From an uncultured Candidatus Nitrosopumilus sp. (GTDB taxonomy: Archaea; Thermoproteota; Nitrososphaeria; Nitrososphaerales; Nitrosopumilaceae), in the NCBI GenBank assembly GCA_951812645.1, contig CATOSM010000001.1:165560-229559 (forward strand): a stretch of DNA of 64,000 nucleotides, given 5' to 3'. Within the stretch, counting starts at the first letter, position 1; each line of letters starts with the position of its first letter. Of this stretch, positions 1-7,237 are shown one piece after another. A program made the position numbers and the translations under genes. The notes below the pieces were generated by a model. It made no database searches, had not been told where the DNA came from, and saw only the letters and a program-made list of their open reading frames with translations.

Positions 1-2
1 AT

Positions 3-1217
3 GGAATATTTACGGCCAATACGGCTGACACCCTGATACGAAACCTGAATATTACAGATAACGTGTTTAAGAACATTGGAACGTTTTATCCCCTTGGATA
101 CACTCTTGATCAAAAGGCCGACCATCTGAAGACTCCGATATTTCTTGTTACTCTCAGTTCAACCCTGGGCGGCGTGCAGGACTCCAAAATTACCGGCAAC
201 ACCATTGATACCTCGACATTGGTTGCAATAAACTTGGCCGGCGTTGAAAACATTCTGGTGCAAAACAACACAATCTCAAATGTTCCGGCAACCGGAATCG
301 TTCTTCGAGCAGGTGAGAATGTACGGATTCTTGACAATCGCATACGTGATGCAAGCAATACGCTGCAATTCCTTAATGGACATAATAGCACTAGCATTCG
401 AGGGGCCATTGGGCTATGGGGAGAAGAGCCCATGTCTCATGTTACCGTTAGCAACAACACCATCTCTGGAGGCAATAACGGAATTTACTTTTGTACGGGA
501 ATCTGCGGGGTAAACAATCCGGGAAGGGGCGGACCTCCTGTTATCACTGATGAAACAACAAAGATTGACGGCACAATCAAGTTTACCCATAACACCTTTG
601 ATAACATAAAGGGCTTTGATATTATCAATAGGGCAGTGGGCGTGATGGTTGCAACGCACAACTATTACGGGACGGCAGAGCCTGACTTTACAAAAATATT
701 GTCCGGAGAAATAAACTACAACCCATACTATAATGATCCGGAACTCAAGGTACTGGTAGATGATAAAAAAGGGACGGTACAAAAGTCAATTGCAGACCTT
801 GCCGTGTCACCCGTGTGCTCCATATCCCTTGGAACCTACATCATGGACTTTGATGACGCAAAATACGGCGCCACGTCCAGTATCGTACAAAACCAAATCA
901 AAAATGCCGGCAACCAGGATCTTGGGGGAATAAAGTTTACCTCTGCCGGATGGCAAAAGCCTGACGGCTCTGCCCTTTCCGGTGCCGTATCCAGGGTCGG
1001 CACCAATGTCGCCAGTTCGGCATCCTATACACCCATCACAACTGCTCCTGCCGGCGTCAACTTTGATAATCGCAACTTTATCGGACCAAACGCGCTTCCG
1101 GCCTCGGGATCCTCCGGTTCTGCACTGGTCGGCTTTGTACTTGACCTTAGCCGCGTTGCAACGGGTGCCGATGTCACCGTCACGGAATCCGTAACGTATT
1201 CAGCAACCTGCAGCTAG
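3..1217 (+). CDS. Secreted right-handed beta-helix surface protein, 5' end outside window
   Basis: The frame is open from the first bases, so the true start lies upstream; a GTG at 63 is only internal. The product has short repeated turns ending in Asn (NNTIS, GNTID, HNTF), the ladder typical of right-handed parallel beta-helix (NosD/pectate-lyase-like) proteins. A C-terminal beta domain (about the last 135 residues) begins near CSISLGTYIMDF and ends TVTESVTYSATCS. It is a close paralogue of the protein at 7238-8926 and its C-terminal domain recurs at 14750-15133. It is probably exported and cell-surface located; ligand and catalytic role are unknown. A broken CFI-box-CTERM gene follows 12 nt after the stop. 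Confidence 0.75.
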   Translation, partial: GIFTANTADTLIRNLNITDNVFKNIGTFYPLGYTLDQKADHLKTPIFLVTLSSTLGGVQDSKITGNTIDTSTLVAINLAGVENILVQNNTISNVPATGIVLRAGENVRILDNRIRDASNTLQFLNGHNSTSIRGAIGLWGEEPMSHVTVSNNTISGGNNGIYFCTGICGVNNPGRGGPPVITDETTKIDGTIKFTHNTFDNIKGFDIINRAVGVMVATHNYYGTAEPDFTKILSGEINYNPYYNDPELKVLVDDKKGTVQKSIADLAVSPVCSISLGTYIMDFDDAKYGATSSIVQNQIKNAGNQDLGGIKFTSAGWQKPDGSALSGAVSRVGTNVASSASYTPITTAPAGVNFDNRNFIGPNALPASGSSGSALVGFVLDLSRVATGADVTVTESVTYSATCS

Positions 1218-1229
1218 GAATCCGACCGC

Positions 1230-1319
1230 ACGGCCCCAAGATACGGCGGTATGTTTTCCCTCTTTGCCATGGTGCCGATGCCGCAATATGGTACATTACG
1301 GACTCGGCAAAAACATAAC
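1230..1319 (+). pseudogene. Remnant 5' end of a CFI-box-CTERM surface protein gene
   Basis: The sequence aligns with the start of the intact gene at 25669: the expected ATG is ACG here (1230), then MFSLFAM and GTLRTRQKHN-type shifted remains of the signal peptide follow. An internal deletion has removed part of the signal peptide, and the copy stops exactly where the IS element at 1320 begins (after AAAACATAA). It is therefore dead by start-codon loss, deletion and IS truncation. Confidence 0.6.
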
Positions 1320-1812
1320 CGACCCATCCCATTACTCTCCAATACATCATGCATGCCAGGCAGACCAATCCTGGATGGTTCCCACAGTTTCTTTTCATGC
1401 CTTGCTACGGTTCTTCCCAACCCGTACCTGAGCCAGGCAAGGAAACCTCTCAACGGCAAATCCTGCCTGTACCTGTTTTGTACATTCCCTGGCACAACGA
1501 ATCTGGAATTCTTGCAGGAAATGCAGCATCTGATTCCATGACATCTGCAAGTCTCCGATGTATGCCGCATCATAACCCCCCCTTTTTGCCAGCAACTGAT
1601 GAATATGGAAAAGGATTCCATCAGAACCAATCAAATCCGCACACAGACAGGGACGGATTTGCCTGCAAAAAAATTTCAGTTGATTCATCCTTTTTGCCGC
1701 AGCTCTGAGAATCTCAGATATGCGGTGGATTTTGAACCGCATCTGCCTGGCATGTCTGCCCACCTGCATCCGGTTGAATTATTTACAAAATGATCGGGTT
1801 TATGATGAGTTG
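1320..1812 (-). mobile_element. Internally deleted IS5-like element (about 490 bp)
   Basis: The ends match the local IS family: left end CGACCCATCC (canonical CAACTCATCC), right end GGTTTATGATGAGTTG. Inside, on the minus strand, are frameshifted pieces of the transposase N-terminal domain (RHARQMRFKIHR is the wrong-frame reading of the DRYGSKSTAHLRF region) and of the C-terminal part (AVERFPCLAQVR, equal to VERFFAWLK). The central DDE region is missing, so the copy cannot make transposase. It truncates the preceding surface-protein gene at the same nucleotide as the element at 15262. Confidence 0.75.
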
Positions 1813-1878
1813 CCGATATAATGAGTTTCAAACGAGTTTTGCTAGTTGCTAGACTGGCCCTTTTTTATTATTTTGATG

Positions 1879-1952
1879 TGGACTGGTTGGGATTTGAGCC
1901 CAAGGACGTTCGAGTTTCAAATGAATGTTCTGTCATGCTAAACCATCTGCCC
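1879..1952 (-). tRNA. tRNA-like sequence with GAA (Phe) anticodon, probably degenerate
   Basis: The minus strand folds as a 73-nt tRNA plus discriminator A. The T arm is good (TTGGG/CCCAA around CTCAAAT), the D stem is plausible (GTTT/AGAAC), and the anticodon loop carries T-GAA-A. The acceptor stem has two mismatches, the anticodon stem pairs in only three positions, and the D loop lacks the usual GG. It may be a decayed tRNA-Phe, a tRNA fragment left by integration, or a chance match. No intron was evident. Confidence 0.35.
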
Positions 1953-1990
1953 ACGGCATGTTTTGTATTATTTATTATATAATGTTTATA

Positions 1991-2068
1991 ATATAACTTT
2001 ATGATATAACTTTATGATATAACTTTATGATATAACTTTATGATATAACTTTATGATATAACTTTATA
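1991..2068 (+). repeat. 13-bp tandem repeat, about six copies (ATATAACTTTATG)
   Basis: Six contiguous head-to-tail copies of a 13-bp unit, the last imperfect, end 33 bp before a small ribbon-helix-helix gene. There are no spacers, so this is not CRISPR. The position just upstream of a putative DNA-binding protein suggests an operator or iteron-like array, but plain microsatellite expansion is also possible. Confidence 0.85.
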
Positions 2069-2100
2069 ACTTTGTATATTATAGAAAACGCGTGGGACAG

Positions 2101-2232
2101 ATGACGTTTATCGTAAGTGATGAATTGGAGAAAAAATTCAGAGATCGAATATACAAGAAAATGGGAATGCGAAAGGGCAACATGGTTAAGGCATTAGAAG
2201 AGGCACTGGAGGACTGGATACAGAAAAAATGA
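2101..2232 (+). CDS. Small ribbon-helix-helix (CopG-like) DNA-binding protein, 43 aa
   Basis: ATG at 2101 gives MTFIVSDELEKKFRDRI..., a beta strand followed by two helices (residues about 8-22 and 27-41) with GNMVKALEEALEDWI as the second helix. This is the pattern of CopG/MetJ/Arc-type dimeric DNA-binding proteins. An in-frame GTG at 2092 is an alternative start. The 13-bp tandem repeat ends just upstream, which fits autoregulation (inference). The next gene starts 7 nt after the stop, so the two may be co-transcribed. Confidence 0.6.
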   Translation: MTFIVSDELEKKFRDRIYKKMGMRKGNMVKALEEALEDWIQKK

Positions 2233-2239
2233 GCGTTAT

Positions 2240-3451
2240 ATGAAAGACAGACGCTGGGAGCGTAGATGCATGATGTTTGGACTTGGAAAAAAGAAAGAGC
2301 AATCGGTTCGGGACAATAGCCCTCAACAAAACGCTTCACAGGAGCATGTAACGCTAAGCCCGGACAGAATTCACAAGTCAGGCTATGTCCTCAAAGACAA
2401 CGAGTCCGTCATTGCATCTGAAAGGGTACTGACACCAAAGGGTGATGGATGGCTGCTTGTTACGAACCTGGAGCTTTTCTTTATCCATGAAAAGGAGGGA
2501 ATTTACCTGCATCTGGTTCATCCAATGATAGAGTCACTTACAGTACACAAAAGCAAGATCACAGTATCCTGGAACGAGGCAAACGGAAAATATGACTATT
2601 CCATGAAGGTAAAATCTGGTGCTGAATCCGCACAGGGGCTGGCAGAGCAAATTAACCGAACATTTCACTACAGGAACAGTTCCGCACAACACATAGCATT
2701 GTCTGAATCTGAAATCAATACGGCAAGAGAAAAGAGAGTTGAATATTTTGATATTCTGATAGAATCTGAAAAAAGTACCGTCGCATCTCTGGAACCAAGG
2801 ATGGATGAGATTGCAGATGATGATCCAGACAAGGCAAAAAAGAAGCTGGACATACTAGCTCAAATCAGCGAGTCTCAGGAAAAGATTAGAGGATACGAAG
2901 ATGCCATGCAATACATCGGAGAGATTCCAGTGGTACGATCCTACAAGATTCCCTCAGGTGTTGACACAAGCAATGCATGGAATGACTGTTACTATGATGA
3001 GAAGCAAAACGGATTTGTTACCTTTAGCAAGCGGCACATTGAGTTTGCCAGAAAACATTCAAGAAGCATCCAAATTGAATCCGACAAAGGGATGGGAACT
3101 GATGCCGGAATTATAGTTGAAAATGAAAAGATACAATTTCGATTTGGCTATCCCGTAGTTGCAGCAACAAACCAAGATGGTAAAACTGTATGGTATATTT
3201 TGTGTACGATGACTGATGAGATGCTTACAGAAGAGATAGTCATGGCAAGACTGCAGACACGAAACAAAAAGACTGATGACCAGCCAGCAATCTATGAGAC
3301 CGAGTCAGAGCAATGGATTGGCGGAAATCTCAAAATGTGCGAAAAAGAGTATGAGATAGGCCACAAAAACAAGTCAATTTACTGTGATATGCCAATAGAA
3401 GAACACAAAAAATGGAAAGAGCATGCGGAATTAAGCCAGACTGCACAATAA
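2240..3451 (+). CDS. Hypothetical protein with N-terminal PH/GRAM-like domain, about 400 aa
   Basis: No family is recognised with certainty. Residues about 45-135 alternate beta strands and end in a helix (GDGWLLVTNLELFFIHEK ... AQGLAEQINRTF), resembling PH/GRAM-like or bacterial-PH domains. A charged helical stretch follows (about 150-215, SEINTAREKRVEYF onward), then a mixed C-terminal domain without transmembrane segments. In-frame ATGs at 2270 and 2273 (MMFGLGKKK) are as likely as the 2240 start. It follows the small RHH gene by 7 nt. A convergent neighbour at 3470 has a similar strand/helix pattern. Confidence 0.65.
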   Translation: MKDRRWERRCMMFGLGKKKEQSVRDNSPQQNASQEHVTLSPDRIHKSGYVLKDNESVIASERVLTPKGDGWLLVTNLELFFIHEKEGIYLHLVHPMIESLTVHKSKITVSWNEANGKYDYSMKVKSGAESAQGLAEQINRTFHYRNSSAQHIALSESEINTAREKRVEYFDILIESEKSTVASLEPRMDEIADDDPDKAKKKLDILAQISESQEKIRGYEDAMQYIGEIPVVRSYKIPSGVDTSNAWNDCYYDEKQNGFVTFSKRHIEFARKHSRSIQIESDKGMGTDAGIIVENEKIQFRFGYPVVAATNQDGKTVWYILCTMTDEMLTEEIVMARLQTRNKKTDDQPAIYETESEQWIGGNLKMCEKEYEIGHKNKSIYCDMPIEEHKKWKEHAELSQTAQ

Positions 3452-3469
3452 CTAAAATAAAAAAAGAGA

Positions 3470-3733
3470 TTATTTCCCCAACATGTTCCTGATGGAGTCG
3501 TGAATGTTTCTTGCATGCTTTGCTGAAACGGTGACGTGAAGAATCCGGGAATCGTCATTCCAGTTCAGAAGAACCGCATTGTATGATGACATTCTCAAAA
3601 GACAGATTGACTCCTGTTGCACCTCAAAGTATGATTGGCCAGACTTTTCATCCTTGCAGGATATCATCTCAGGCGACACCGTAACTATGCAGGAGTGATT
3701 CTGAAACTTTGCCTTGAATGGCGTTGAATCCAT
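3470..3733 (-). CDS. Hypothetical protein, 87 aa
   Basis: The frame is complete from ATG to TAA. The product is a string of beta strands ending in an amphipathic helix (ARNIHDSIRNMLGK). Spacing of hydrophobic residues and a shared WN motif resemble the PH/GRAM-like part of the convergent gene at 2240, so it could be a stand-alone domain of that kind; this is pattern-level inference. No signal peptide or catalytic motif is seen. Confidence 0.5.
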   Translation of the reverse strand: MDSTPFKAKFQNHSCIVTVSPEMISCKDEKSGQSYFEVQQESICLLRMSSYNAVLLNWNDDSRILHVTVSAKHARNIHDSIRNMLGK

Positions 3734-3778
3734 GACCTTCAGAAAACAGTCTGCATAAAAGAGTGAGTTTTACATTTT

Positions 3779-3925
3779 CTAGCAATACTCTTCCCCGCAC
3801 ATGGGGCATATGATGACCCTCTCAATATCTCTTATGTTGCGCAAAACCTCGTCTTTTTGCATCGTGTTAAACTCATACAGTTCCCTTGCGCCAACTAGCT
3901 CATTGCAGTTCTGACATCTCTGCAT
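3779..3925 (-). CDS. Small zinc-ribbon protein, 48 aa
   Basis: ATG at 3925 gives MQRCQNCNELVGARELYEF... and ends ICPMCGEEYC. CxxC near the N-terminus and CxxC near the C-terminus form a minimal zinc ribbon. It lies upstream of the 87-aa gene on the same strand with a 45-nt gap, so a two-gene transcript is likely. Function unknown. Confidence 0.5.
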   Translation of the reverse strand: MQRCQNCNELVGARELYEFNTMQKDEVLRNIRDIERVIICPMCGEEYC

Positions 3926-4007
3926 GATGATTAGACAAAAGAATCTCTGAAAATATCAACAGTTCTGATCAAAATATCTTAAGAGAAACAGTAATTTTAT
4001 TTTAATT

Positions 4008-4307
4008 TTATTTTTGGTGTAACACAAGCAAAAGTATCGCTGCAAGTCCTACTGACAGCGAGACAGACAAGCCAAGCACAATACTGGCTACGAATTCTGA
4101 TTTGCGGTTATTCTGTGCATTTTTTGTTGTTATGATTGAAGCGGTTTCATCCACCAAAGTAATTCCTTTTGCCGCGTCTGTGTTATTTGCATCGACATCA
4201 TATGCCCTTCCACCGGGAAAACATCCGCATTTTCTGCAAAAATAACCCTTTTTTCCGTAAATGAAGTTGTGCCTGCATTGCTCCATATTTTTTGAATTTG
4301 CAAACAC
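4008..4307 (-). CDS. Zinc-ribbon membrane protein, 99 aa
   Basis: The N-terminal part has a putative metal site (CRHNF ... FCRKCGCF) and the C-terminus is one hydrophobic segment (about residues 72-96, VASIVLGLSVSLSVGLAAILL) ending in a short basic tail. This suggests a tail-anchored membrane protein with a cytoplasmic zinc ribbon. A second Met (MEQCRHNF, residue 8) is an equally good start. Role unknown. Confidence 0.55.
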   Translation of the reverse strand: MFANSKNMEQCRHNFIYGKKGYFCRKCGCFPGGRAYDVDANNTDAAKGITLVDETASIITTKNAQNNRKSEFVASIVLGLSVSLSVGLAAILLLVLHQK

Positions 4308-4514
4308 CCTAAAAAGATATTCTATTTGCCTGAAATCAAGCCATAGATGAACTCAAGAAATCCTCCGAACACGCTTGTCTTAATTCAGATAAGAATTATC
4401 TGTGCATATGAAAATATGTTGACTTGATATAACAGCATCGTGATAACTTTTGGCAAATATCTGTAAAAAGTCTGGACAAGATATTTTAATGACGAATTAT
4501 CATGTTATAGTACA

Positions 4515-4664
4515 ATGGCAAAAAGAGTAACAATAATGATTGACGATGATCTGGACCGCAAATTGAGAACATTGCAGGCAAGGAGAATTGAAAGGGAGTC
4601 CGGGTCCGTCAGTTACAGCAAGGTTCTAAACGAATGTGTGAAAAGGGGACTAAGACAACCATAA
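4515..4664 (+). CDS. Ribbon-helix-helix (CopG-like) protein, 49 aa
   Basis: ATG at 4515 gives MAKRVTIMIDDDLDRKLRTLQ..., a textbook RHH beginning: a short strand (RVTIMID), helix one (DDLDRKLRTLQARR), then VSYSKVLNECVKRGL as helix two. Such proteins are usually plasmid copy-number repressors or antitoxins. No toxin gene lies directly downstream. The AT-rich upstream region contains a TATA-like stretch (GATATTTTAATG). Confidence 0.65.
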   Translation: MAKRVTIMIDDDLDRKLRTLQARRIERESGSVSYSKVLNECVKRGLRQP

Positions 4665-4702
4665 AAATTTTTGTGTTATGTTGAATTCACATTCTATAGT
4701 CT

Positions 4703-4864
4703 GTGAAAAAATCATACGACCCCAAAACAACACTGCATGCAACCGTTATACTTGCACATGTTTTGTTTGTCAGTTATCTGTGGGATATGTCTGGCGAAAT
4801 TTTTACAAAAGATAATTTTGCACAAACTGCACAACTTGACGAATTCCCAAAATCAAAGGCATGA
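4703..4864 (+). CDS. Possible small protein, 53 aa (doubtful)
   Basis: GTG at 4703 opens VKKSYDPKTTLHATVIL..., with one hydrophobic stretch (HATVILAHVLFVSYLW) that could be a membrane helix. It stops at 4864. Sequence after the stop shows short open pieces in other frames, so this may be the front of a decayed membrane protein. From 4865 to 5029 I see nothing supportable. Confidence 0.25.
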   Translation: MKKSYDPKTTLHATVILAHVLFVSYLWDMSGEIFTKDNFAQTAQLDEFPKSKA

Positions 4865-5029
4865 CTGGGGCCGGACTTGATGATTCTCTCCTTTGTCTGG
4901 GTAGTGGTCCCTGTGTATTCTCCCGCAACCTAGACCGGTGCAAGACTTGGCGTATGCACAGTTGATGAAATTGTAAAATATGCCGCAAAGAGGAAATCCT
5001 GTTAGATTTTGTCACAACAATGCACGATG

Positions 5030-5230
5030 TTATTTTCTGGCAGACAGCCTCCTGAGGATGGATTTTTTCAGTCTTTGCGATGTGACTGTCTTGGGAGTCT
5101 GTTTTTCTCGGTAGGGTGCCTTATCCACAGTATCATCCAACACGTCTTCAGACAGCATTGTTTTTGGTTTTTTCTTTTTGCTACCTGATAGAAGATAAAG
5201 TTGCCCGCTCTGAGGACTATCCTCGCAACT
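5030..5230 (-). pseudogene. 3' remnant of a basic-tailed small protein, paralogue of 18714-19111
   Basis: On the minus strand the open tail reads GSKKKKPKTMLSEDVLDD... to KKSILRRLSARK and stop at 5030. It aligns with the second half of the broken gene at 18714-19111 (KKKPKSAITENHLDK ... FFKRLFRRK). Upstream of the lysine run the frame is interrupted by stops, so the N-terminal half is lost. The A-run here has one more A than the other copy, which keeps the two halves in one frame. Confidence 0.45.
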
Positions 5231-5334
5231 TTCTCAGAAACGGGTGTGCAATCACACATCATGCAAAGAATATCCCCTGCACTACTGATGCCCACATTGA
5301 AGATTTAGAGGCCAGGTATGAGCAAAAATAATCA

Positions 5335-5640
5335 CTAACGTGTAAAGTTCAGTGGCGGTTTGTATACCCCCAACAGCGTACACTCAGAAAAGCACCTCTC
5401 TCTGAAATCCTCAATTGTAATGTATTTTACTTTGTAATGCTCAATTCTCTGTGACAAGCTAGGCCTTCTTTTTATTTTAGATAGCAGGTTGCCTGCTGCA
5501 ATTCCTAGCATGTGCTCTTGCATTCTTTTGTGCAGGGAGTTGGTATGGCCAATGTATTGTAAATTACTGTTTGGGTCATAAATTAAATATGCCGCACCAA
5601 AATCAAAATTTTTGTTATTTGCAATATATGATATTAACAA
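5335..5640 (-). CDS. GIY-YIG nuclease-domain protein, 101 aa
   Basis: The GIY-YIG signature appears as YLIYDPNSNLQYIGHT at about residues 18-33, followed by SLHKRMQEHMLG (the conserved Arg in the next helix) and a downstream Glu-containing segment. Stand-alone GIY-YIG domains act as small endonucleases (UvrC-N-like or homing type). The TTG start at 5640 overlaps the end of the IS element at 5638, so a slightly longer native N-terminus may have been removed. Confidence 0.65.
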   Translation of the reverse strand: MLISYIANNKNFDFGAAYLIYDPNSNLQYIGHTNSLHKRMQEHMLGIAAGNLLSKIKRRPSLSQRIEHYKVKYITIEDFRERCFSECTLLGVYKPPLNFTR

Positions 5641-6515
5641 CTCATCCTAAAACCGATCATTTTGTAAATAATTCATGACAATCGGGATCCAAGAATGACC
5701 CTGCTGACGTATCTTTCATGATTCACAAAGAAATGTCAGACACTCAATGGAACACGGTTGCATCACATCTGCCAAAGCCTGCAAAAACCGGAAGGCCATG
5801 ATGCAATGACAGAAACACAATCAACGGAATTTTGTTTGTCCTAACAACAGGATGCAGGTGGGCAGACATGCCGGACAGATACGGTTCAAAATCCACTGCG
5901 CATCTGAGATTCTCAGAACTGCAGCAAAAGGGAATATGGAAAAGGATTCTGTCAGGACTGATCAAATCCGCACACAGGCAGGGAAAAACCAGCCTGCAAA
6001 AAATATCGATTGATTCATCGTCAGTTGCCGCCAAAAAGGGGGGGACAAAACAGGATATGACGGGTCCAGGAAGATCCTGGGCACAAAGATTCACGTTGCA
6101 GTAGACGGGACAGGACTGCCAATCCCAATCAGGTCCAGCCCTGCAAATGTCCATGACAGTACGAAATTCATCGATGTGTCAGAAGACATCCCAGAACCTG
6201 CAGATGACGGTTTGATACGGCAGATCATCTCAGCGTATGCCGACAAGGGATACGATGCGGCATACATCAGAGACTATCTGGAATGCCATGGGATTGACTG
6301 TTGCATTCCATACAAAAGGAACTCAAGGAACGTTGCACAGAACAGGAGCCAAAAACATTATGGCAAGACAGGGTTTGTCATAGAGCGGTTCTTTGCCTGG
6401 CTCAAGTGCGGACTTTACGGGACGGCAGTCAGATACGAAGGGAACTGTGATGACTGTCTTGGATTTGTGTATCTGGCATGCGTCATGATGTATTGGAGGG
6501 TTTTAGGATAAGTTC
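5638..6515 (+). mobile_element. IS5-like insertion sequence, about 878 bp
   Basis: Terminal inverted repeats CAACTCATCCTAAAACC (left) and GGTTTTAGGATAAGTTC (right) bound a two-part transposase. No target-site duplication is visible. The left end abuts the GIY-YIG gene start and the right end abuts the broken hicA. Confidence 0.85.
5718..6511 (+). pseudogene. IS5-like transposase, broken by nonsense codon and register change
   Basis: Starts MIHKEMSDTQWNTVA; the Arg-Pro before CNDRNT is followed by a TGA at 5799, where sister copies have GGA. The N-terminal DUF4096-like domain then resumes (TGCRWADMPDRYGSK). After an A5G7 tract near 6035 the DDE half continues one register back (KILGTKIHVAVDGTG ... 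VIERFFAWLKCG) and is open to 6511. The C-terminal catalytic half looks intact, but no single product can be read. Confidence 0.7.
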
Positions 6516-6701
6516 GTTGTAAAAAGTCCTCTTTTGGGATTTCAGCTTGTTCTAGTATCAACTTCAAGGTGGACTCTTATTGGATAATGCCTTGGAACTG
6601 GAACAATGTTGCCATCACTGTTTTGTAAAATTATGTGGCTTCCTCTTTGTATAATGCCCAAATTTGCTCAATGCCTTTATGACATCGCACCAACTGTGGT
6701 T
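6516..6701 (-). pseudogene. hicA: Shredded HicA-type toxin gene
   Basis: Three consecutive reading frames on the minus strand spell pieces of a HicA mRNA-interferase: DVIKALSKFGHYTKR, then GSHIILQNSDGNIVPVP (containing the catalytic GSH region), then STLKLILEQAEIPKEDFL. At least two frameshifts separate them, and the 3' end runs into the IS at 6515. It directly follows the hicB stop, as in hicBA operons. The toxin cannot be made as a whole protein. Confidence 0.6.
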
Positions 6702-6926
6702 TTAGCCCCAATTCGGAATCTCTACGAATATCTTTTGATCTGGTTTTGCTTTTTCCTCAATGGATTCTAGAACTAGTGAGATAACCTCTTTCGTGTTTGA
6801 TTCTAGCTGCTTCATTGTGTCTCCCTCACTGATTGCTGCAGGCAATTCAAGGCATCGTCCAGTGTATCCGTGTTCTGATGATTTGATTACCTGTATAGTG
6901 AATTTTCTTGTGTTCATGCTTTTCAT
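6702..6926 (-). CDS. hicB: HicB-family antitoxin-like protein, 74 aa
   Basis: The product has the partial RNase-H-like HicB N-domain: FTIQVIKSSEHGYTGRC followed by LPAAISEGDTMKQL and a helix VISLVLESIEE. That is the usual arrangement of short HicB antitoxins lacking a DNA-binding tail. M4 (MNTRKF) is an alternative start. The partner hicA just downstream is destroyed, so this antitoxin is an orphan unless it acts on a distant toxin. Confidence 0.65.
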   Translation of the reverse strand: MKSMNTRKFTIQVIKSSEHGYTGRCLELPAAISEGDTMKQLESNTKEVISLVLESIEEKAKPDQKIFVEIPNWG

Positions 6927-6962
6927 TTTTTCTACTGTTTGTTTTGTATTTATAATTCATAT

Positions 6963-7165
6963 CTAGTCTTTGCCGTAGACTGACTTGTGGCCGCATATTC
7001 GGAGTAATTCCACTGTTTCTTGTCTGTATTGAATAGAGTATGCGATTTTATTTTTGCGACCCAATTCGTATGAAAATATCCTCATCCTGATTTGTAAACC
7101 CCAAGAGCAGATGGATTCTCAGACGTGGCAAGGATGGCTAATGCATCATCTGTATTCTGCCTTCC
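6963..7165 (-). pseudogene. RelE/ParE-like toxin fragment
   Basis: An open 40-aa piece (6963-7085, MRIFSYELGRKNKIA ... LRICGHKSVYGKD) matches the C-terminal half of RelE/ParE toxins, with the final HKSVY motif. A preceding piece in another frame (DALAILATSENPSALG) supplies the expected middle part, so a frameshift lies near 7085. It sits 36 nt upstream of hicB. Identification rests on motif resemblance only. Confidence 0.45.
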
Positions 7166-7209
7166 TGTGTAATATGATATTTTATTAATCACCCTAATTT
7201 CATAAATGA

Positions 7210-7220
7210 GTTTATTAACC
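7210..7220 (+). promoter_or_regulatory. Conserved TATA-like element 28 nt before a beta-helix gene start
   Basis: GTTTATTAACC begins 28 nt upstream of the ATG at 7238; the same 11 nt occurs with identical 28-nt spacing upstream of 25552. The spacing fits an archaeal TATA box driving a leaderless transcript. Confidence 0.45.
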
Positions 7221-7237
7221 ACAATGATCACAGGTGT

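Noticed and set aside
1991-2068. Possible CRISPR array
   Set aside because: The 13-bp units are contiguous with no spacers and no cas genes are present.
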